DNA of 64,000 nucleotides from SIG437 sp045648985 (GTDB lineage: Bacteria > Bacillota > Clostridia > UBA1381 > UBA9506): NCBI GenBank assembly GCA_045648985.1, contig JAZROZ010000002.1:9561-73560 (forward strand), in the 5' to 3' direction. Below, piece by piece: positions 61,082 to 64,000 of this stretch. The translations under genes were made by a program, and so were the position numbers. Position 1 is the stretch's first letter; each line of letters starts with the position of its first letter. The notes under the pieces were generated by a model. That model had not been told where the DNA came from. It searched no databases and was given only the letters and a program-made list of their open reading frames with translations.

Positions 61082-61510
61082 ATGAGTAAAACAAGGTATG
61101 ATAAAAAGCACATCAGTATGTGGATTGATGAAGGACTATTAAAAATTTGTGAAGAACATCAAAAGGAGCTTGGAATGAAAAGCCGCAGTGAATATATAGA
61201 AGCTGCACTTGAAGCGTATTCACAATTTGCAAATAAGAGAGCAACTGAATATGTTGAAAAAAATGTTCTGCCAAGAATGGAAAAAATGATATATAGTTTG
61301 GAAAACAGAATCGGCAGGCAAATGTTCAAATTGATAGTTGAATCTGCAAAAATATGCAGAATATTATTTGATCATCTCGAACTTGATTTTGATGACTTTG
61401 ATGAACTGCATGAAAAATGTGTTAAAGAAGCAAAACATCTCAACGGAGCAATTACATTTCCGTCATCAATGAGAGGGAAAAAGCTCGCAGAACTATACGA
61501 GGAGGAATAA
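61082..61510 (+). CDS. Ribbon-helix-helix-like protein (paralogue 1)
   Basis: A 142-residue protein. The N-terminus has the ribbon-helix-helix pattern KKHISMWIDEGLLKICEEHQ then MKSRSEYIEAALEAYSQF (~1-50), with the SRSEYI segment that normally starts helix B of RHH DNA-binding proteins. The rest (~55-142) is helical (RMEKMIYSLENRIGRQMFKL; LDFDDFDELHEKCVKEAKHL). It could be a repressor or a relaxosome-type accessory protein. The ribosome binding site is AGGAAAGGAGAAT. The next gene is a diverged copy four bases downstream. Confidence 0.65.
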   Translation: MSKTRYDKKHISMWIDEGLLKICEEHQKELGMKSRSEYIEAALEAYSQFANKRATEYVEKNVLPRMEKMIYSLENRIGRQMFKLIVESAKICRILFDHLELDFDDFDELHEKCVKEAKHLNGAITFPSSMRGKKLAELYEEE

Positions 61511-61514
61511 ATTT

Positions 61515-61931
61515 ATGGCAAAAAAACATATAAGCTTTTGGATTGAAGAAAAGGATTTAAATGAATGCGATGCGAATGTTATTACATCAAATTGTAAAAG
61601 CCGAAGTGATTATGTTGCAGAGGCGGTTAAGTTCTATAATGCATATCTGCATAACAAAAATAATGAAGACTATATCAACCAAAATCTCAAAGACAGTCTG
61701 TCAGGTATGATGAAAAAGTTTGAGAAACGAACTGCAAAATTAATGTTTAAAATCTCGGTTGAAGTTGCAAAAATCTTTTGGCTGTTAGTAAAAGAACTTG
61801 AAATAGATTTTCGTGATGCGGATACCCTCCATCATAGTTGCGTTGATGAAGTAAAACGCATCAACGGAGCAATCGAATATCCATTCATAAAAGAGGATAA
61901 AAAAGACGATGACGAATGGTTCTTTGATTGA
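61515..61931 (+). CDS. Ribbon-helix-helix-like protein (paralogue 2)
   Basis: A 138-residue paralogue of the preceding gene, collinear over its length. The start KKHISFWIEEKDLNECDANV and NCKSRSDYVAEAVKFYNAYL give the RHH pattern. The middle MMKKFEKRTAKLMFKISVEV and the LEIDFRDADTLHHSCVDEV segment match the sister. The C-terminus is acidic (KEDKKDDDEWFFD). It starts four bases after paralogue 1, so a heteromer is plausible. The ribosome binding site lies within the end of paralogue 1 (GGAGGAATAA). Confidence 0.65.
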   Translation: MAKKHISFWIEEKDLNECDANVITSNCKSRSDYVAEAVKFYNAYLHNKNNEDYINQNLKDSLSGMMKKFEKRTAKLMFKISVEVAKIFWLLVKELEIDFRDADTLHHSCVDEVKRINGAIEYPFIKEDKKDDDEWFFD

Positions 61932-61950
61932 GGTTTTATTTTCTAAATTA

Positions 61951-61979
61951 TTGAAATTTCTCAAAAAACATGTTAAAAT
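61951..61979 (+). promoter_or_regulatory. Promoter of the BRO-family gene
   Basis: TTGAAA (61951-61956) and TAAAAT (61974-61979) with a 17-base spacer; the gene starts at 62009 after CGGAGG. Confidence 0.65.
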
Positions 61980-62008
61980 ATTTATAAGAAGTTATCGGAG
62001 GTTTTATT

Positions 62009-62887
62009 ATGGATAATAACGATAAGATACAAATATTTGAAGATAAAAAAATCAGAACTGCATGGAATGAAGAAACTGAGGAATGGTACTTCTCTGTGGT
62101 GGATGTTATCTCAGTACTAACTGATCAGGCAACCTCAAGAAGTGCAAGTACATATTGGGCTGTTCTCAAAAAACGTCTTAAGGATGAGGGTGCCGATGAA
62201 CTGCTTACAAATTGTAAGCAGTTGAAAATGACAGCAACGGATGGTAAAAAAAGATTAACAGATGTGGCTGATACCGAGCAACTGCTCCGTATCATTCAGT
62301 CCATTCCCTCTCCAAAAGCAGAGCCATTTAAAATGTGGTTGGCACAGGTTGGTCGAGAAAGAATTGAAGAAACTATCGATCCCGAATTGACAATCAACAG
62401 AGCCTTGGAAACATATCTTAAAAAGGGATATACAAGAGAATGGATAAACCAAAGACTGCAAGCAATACAAGTGCGCAAAGAACTTACTGATGAGTGGGAC
62501 AAGCGCGGAGTGCAAAAAGGCATCGAATATGCTATTCTTACCGATGAAATTACAAAAGCATGGTCGGGTATGACAACAAGAAAATATAAAAATCTAAAAG
62601 GTCTCACAAAAGAAAATCTGCGCGACAATATGAGTACACTTGAATTGGTATTAAATATGCTTGCAGAAGCAACAACTACAGAATTATCAAAAACAACTAA
62701 TCCTCAAAATTTTGAAGATAATATAAATGTTGCTAAAAAAGGTGGTAGCATTGCCGGAGATACAAGAAAAGCCATCGAAGAATCCTCCGGCAGACCTGTT
62801 ATAACTTCAAAGAATGCAGCGGAACTCAATGCTGTTGTTACAAATTTAATTGAAGGCATTGCCGAAGATGCTGACGATGAGGAATAA
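62009..62887 (+). CDS. BRO-family (Bro-N) protein, phage antirepressor-like
   Basis: A 292-residue protein. Residues ~5-115 form a Bro-N DNA-binding domain (IRTAWNEETEEWYFSVVDVI; LKKRLKDEGADELLTNCKQL; LLRIIQSIPSPKAEPFKMWL). Residues ~130-210 are a conserved helical region with GYTREWINQRLQAIQVRKEL and KGIEYAILTDEITKAWSGMT, typical of the bacterial variant near phage or mobile genes. The C-terminus is acidic. In phages such proteins counter repressors; here the target is unknown. A terminator follows, so it is monocistronic. Confidence 0.85.
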   Translation: MDNNDKIQIFEDKKIRTAWNEETEEWYFSVVDVISVLTDQATSRSASTYWAVLKKRLKDEGADELLTNCKQLKMTATDGKKRLTDVADTEQLLRIIQSIPSPKAEPFKMWLAQVGRERIEETIDPELTINRALETYLKKGYTREWINQRLQAIQVRKELTDEWDKRGVQKGIEYAILTDEITKAWSGMTTRKYKNLKGLTKENLRDNMSTLELVLNMLAEATTTELSKTTNPQNFEDNINVAKKGGSIAGDTRKAIEESSGRPVITSKNAAELNAVVTNLIEGIAEDADDEE

Positions 62888-62905
62888 ATTTTAATACATA
62901 TTATG

Positions 62906-62938
62906 AAACCTCTGCGGAATAGTCTGTAGAGGTTTTCT
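62906..62938 (+). terminator. Terminator of the BRO-family gene
   Basis: AAACCTCT (62906-62913) pairs with AGAGGTTT (62928-62935), loop of 14, with a four-base T-run (62933-62936). Confidence 0.75.
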
Positions 62939-63001
62939 CATTCCTTCGTAGACTTATCATAACTTATGTGGTATGCTTTGTGCTACGTAGGAGGTGAAAA
63001 A

Positions 63002-63142
63002 ATGACACAAATAAGTTTTACACCAAGAAAAATTAGAAAACAACTAAATATGTTTTATGTAAAGCATACGCTTCTCGTAATAAGTGAAACTCACAACGAA
63101 GGCGGTTGTATTTCGGATAACGAAAGTACAACCGCCTTTTAA
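63002..63142 (+). CDS. Short reading frame overlapped by a terminator (possible leader)
   Basis: A 46-codon frame with a near-perfect ribosome binding site (TAGGAGGTGAAAAA before ATG 63002). The product is basic at the start (MTQISFTPRKIRKQLNMFYV) with no recognised family. Its last third lies within the strong terminator at 63099-63140. Upstream, GTATGCTTT (62971-62979) is the exact complement of AAAGCATAC (63061-63069) inside the frame; pairing would enclose the ribosome binding site in a loop. It may be a regulatory leader for the integrase gene, or a chance frame in a decayed region. It is also the only candidate gene in the 62888-63230 gap. Confidence 0.4.
   Translation: MTQISFTPRKIRKQLNMFYVKHTLLVISETHNEGGCISDNESTTAF
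63099..63140 (+). terminator. Strong terminator upstream of the integrase
   Basis: AAGGCGGTTGTATTTCG pairs with CGAAA(G)TACAACCGCCTT over 17 bp with a single bulge, loop GATAA, and four T at 63137-63140. It lies 91 bases before the integrase ATG. Confidence 0.85.
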
Positions 63143-63230
63143 TATGTAATGGACAAATCATTGACAACTCTTATATATTTTATCAATAGTGGTAAAATAT
63201 AAGTATCAAATAGGAAAAGGGGTTGTTAAT

Positions 63231-64000
63231 ATGACAATAACAAGAGAACTTATTGAAAAATTTAAACATTATCTTATTGAGGAAGAAAAATCCTCCGCAA
63301 CACTCGAAAAGTATCTACGTGATGTAACTGCGTTTTTTGTATGGCTTACAGGATGCGAACTTGACAAAATGACTGTACTTCGGTACAAAGAGTATCTCAC
63401 CGTTAACTATGCACCGTCATCGGTGAATTCCGTTCTTTCATCACTTAATAGTTTTTTTGACTATAATGAGTGGTACGGATTAAAGGTAAAGATGCTTAAA
63501 ATACAAAGACAGATTTTTGCAGAGAGAACCAAGGAACTTACAAAGTCTGAGTATGAAAGACTTCTTATTGCTGCAAAGCAAAAGAAAAATGAGCGTCTTT
63601 ATTATCTTATGCAAACGATATGTAGCAGTGGAATCAGAGTTTCTGAATTATCTGCAATTACTATTGAATCTGTTAAAGCCCGTAAAGCGACAATAAACTG
63701 TAAAGGAAAAATGCGTGTAGTAATTCTACCCAAGGACCTTTGTAAAATGCTCGCTGATTATGCAAAAGGGCAAAAAATAACAAGTGGTCCTGTGTTCGTA
63801 ACGAGAACAGGAAAACCACTTGATAGAAGCACAATATGGAAAATGATGAAGGCGCTTTGCGAAAGCGCAGGAGTTGACAAGGAAAAAGTGTTTCCTCATA
63901 ATCTCCGGCATTTGTTTGCGCGCACTTATTATTCCATTCAAAAGGATATAGTACGCCTCGCCGATATACTCGGACACTCAAGCATAAATACAACGCGGAT
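63231..64000 (+). CDS. Tyrosine recombinase / integrase (C-terminus beyond window)
   Basis: An integrase that would recombine short DNA sites through a tyrosine intermediate. The frame is open from ATG 63231 to the window end (256 codons). The N-terminal SAM-like DNA-binding domain is residues ~1-90 (KFKHYLIEEEKSSATLEKYL). Catalytic residues visible are R136 in SSGIRVSEL, the HxxR H223/R226 in PHNLRHLFAR and H249 in DILGHSS. The final tyrosine lies beyond the edge. AAAAGGGG is the ribosome binding site. It belongs to the region next to ssrA, a common integration site, and may be the enzyme of that element. Confidence 0.92.
   Translation, partial: MTITRELIEKFKHYLIEEEKSSATLEKYLRDVTAFFVWLTGCELDKMTVLRYKEYLTVNYAPSSVNSVLSSLNSFFDYNEWYGLKVKMLKIQRQIFAERTKELTKSEYERLLIAAKQKKNERLYYLMQTICSSGIRVSELSAITIESVKARKATINCKGKMRVVILPKDLCKMLADYAKGQKITSGPVFVTRTGKPLDRSTIWKMMKALCESAGVDKEKVFPHNLRHLFARTYYSIQKDIVRLADILGHSSINTTR

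Overview
The window looks like a chromosomal segment of a low-GC, strictly anaerobic, Gram-positive-type bacterium of the class Clostridia. Supporting evidence: an oxygen-sensitive class III ribonucleotide reductase with its activase, S-layer (SLH) proteins, the rplU-prp-rpmA cluster with a Firmicutes-type L27 N-terminus, MurT/GatD, FakA with an Asp23/Gls24 partner, YhaO/YhaN-like nuclease genes, AGGAGG-type ribosome binding sites and TTGACA/TATAAT promoters. No species call is possible from this alone. No rRNA, tRNA or CRISPR array was seen.

Layout. 1-4.2 kb: the end of a pseudouridine synthase gene (minus strand), then glycosyltransferase, polysaccharide deacetylase, CcdA and NrdG. 4.2-9.1 kb: a class III ribonucleotide reductase with a C-terminal redoxin domain fused to it, thioredoxin reductase, a zinc peptidase and a sugar nucleotidyltransferase. 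9.2-30.5 kb: a cell-surface block of seven secreted proteins, three with SLH anchors. It includes two tandem giant beta-helix paralogues, a five-module repeat protein, and a 3' fragment left in another frame. 30.6-36.5 kb: metG, a likely 6S RNA, an ECF sigma/anti-sigma pair with a phosphoesterase, and rplU-prp-rpmA, where rpmA carries an apparent A7 frameshift. 36.6-41 kb: GNAT, dnaE and a small membrane protein. 41.1-46.3 kb (minus): coiled-coil protein, rsmD, recG, fakA and Asp23/Gls24. 46.5-51.8 kb (plus): YhaO/YhaN-like pair, then murT-gatD. 51.9-58.5 kb (minus): the operon aroF-tyrA-aroB-aroA-aroC-pheA, preceded by a Phe/Tyr-rich leader peptide and an attenuator. 58.6-59.0 kb: tmRNA. 59-64 kb: an accessory region directly after ssrA with two winged-helix replication-type proteins, a structured noncoding tract, paired ribbon-helix-helix-like proteins, a BRO-family protein and a tyrosine recombinase cut by the window edge. 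This looks like part of an integrated mobile element.

The clearest system-level observations are: (i) a complete classical transcription attenuator in front of the aromatic amino-acid operon, whose leader has 10 Phe/Tyr codons out of 28 and whose 3' end is perfectly complementary over 11 nt to the terminator arm; (ii) the NrdG / NrdD-redoxin / TrxB set, which looks like a self-contained electron route to dNTP synthesis; (iii) the A7 frameshift in rpmA exactly after the predicted Prp cleavage motif; (iv) a secreted polysaccharide-active or surface-layer locus built by duplication and module shuffling; (v) a noncoding repeat tract and an RBS-bearing short ORF overlapped by a terminator in the mobile region. 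All calls rest on reading the sequence and on recalled family motifs; no database search was run.
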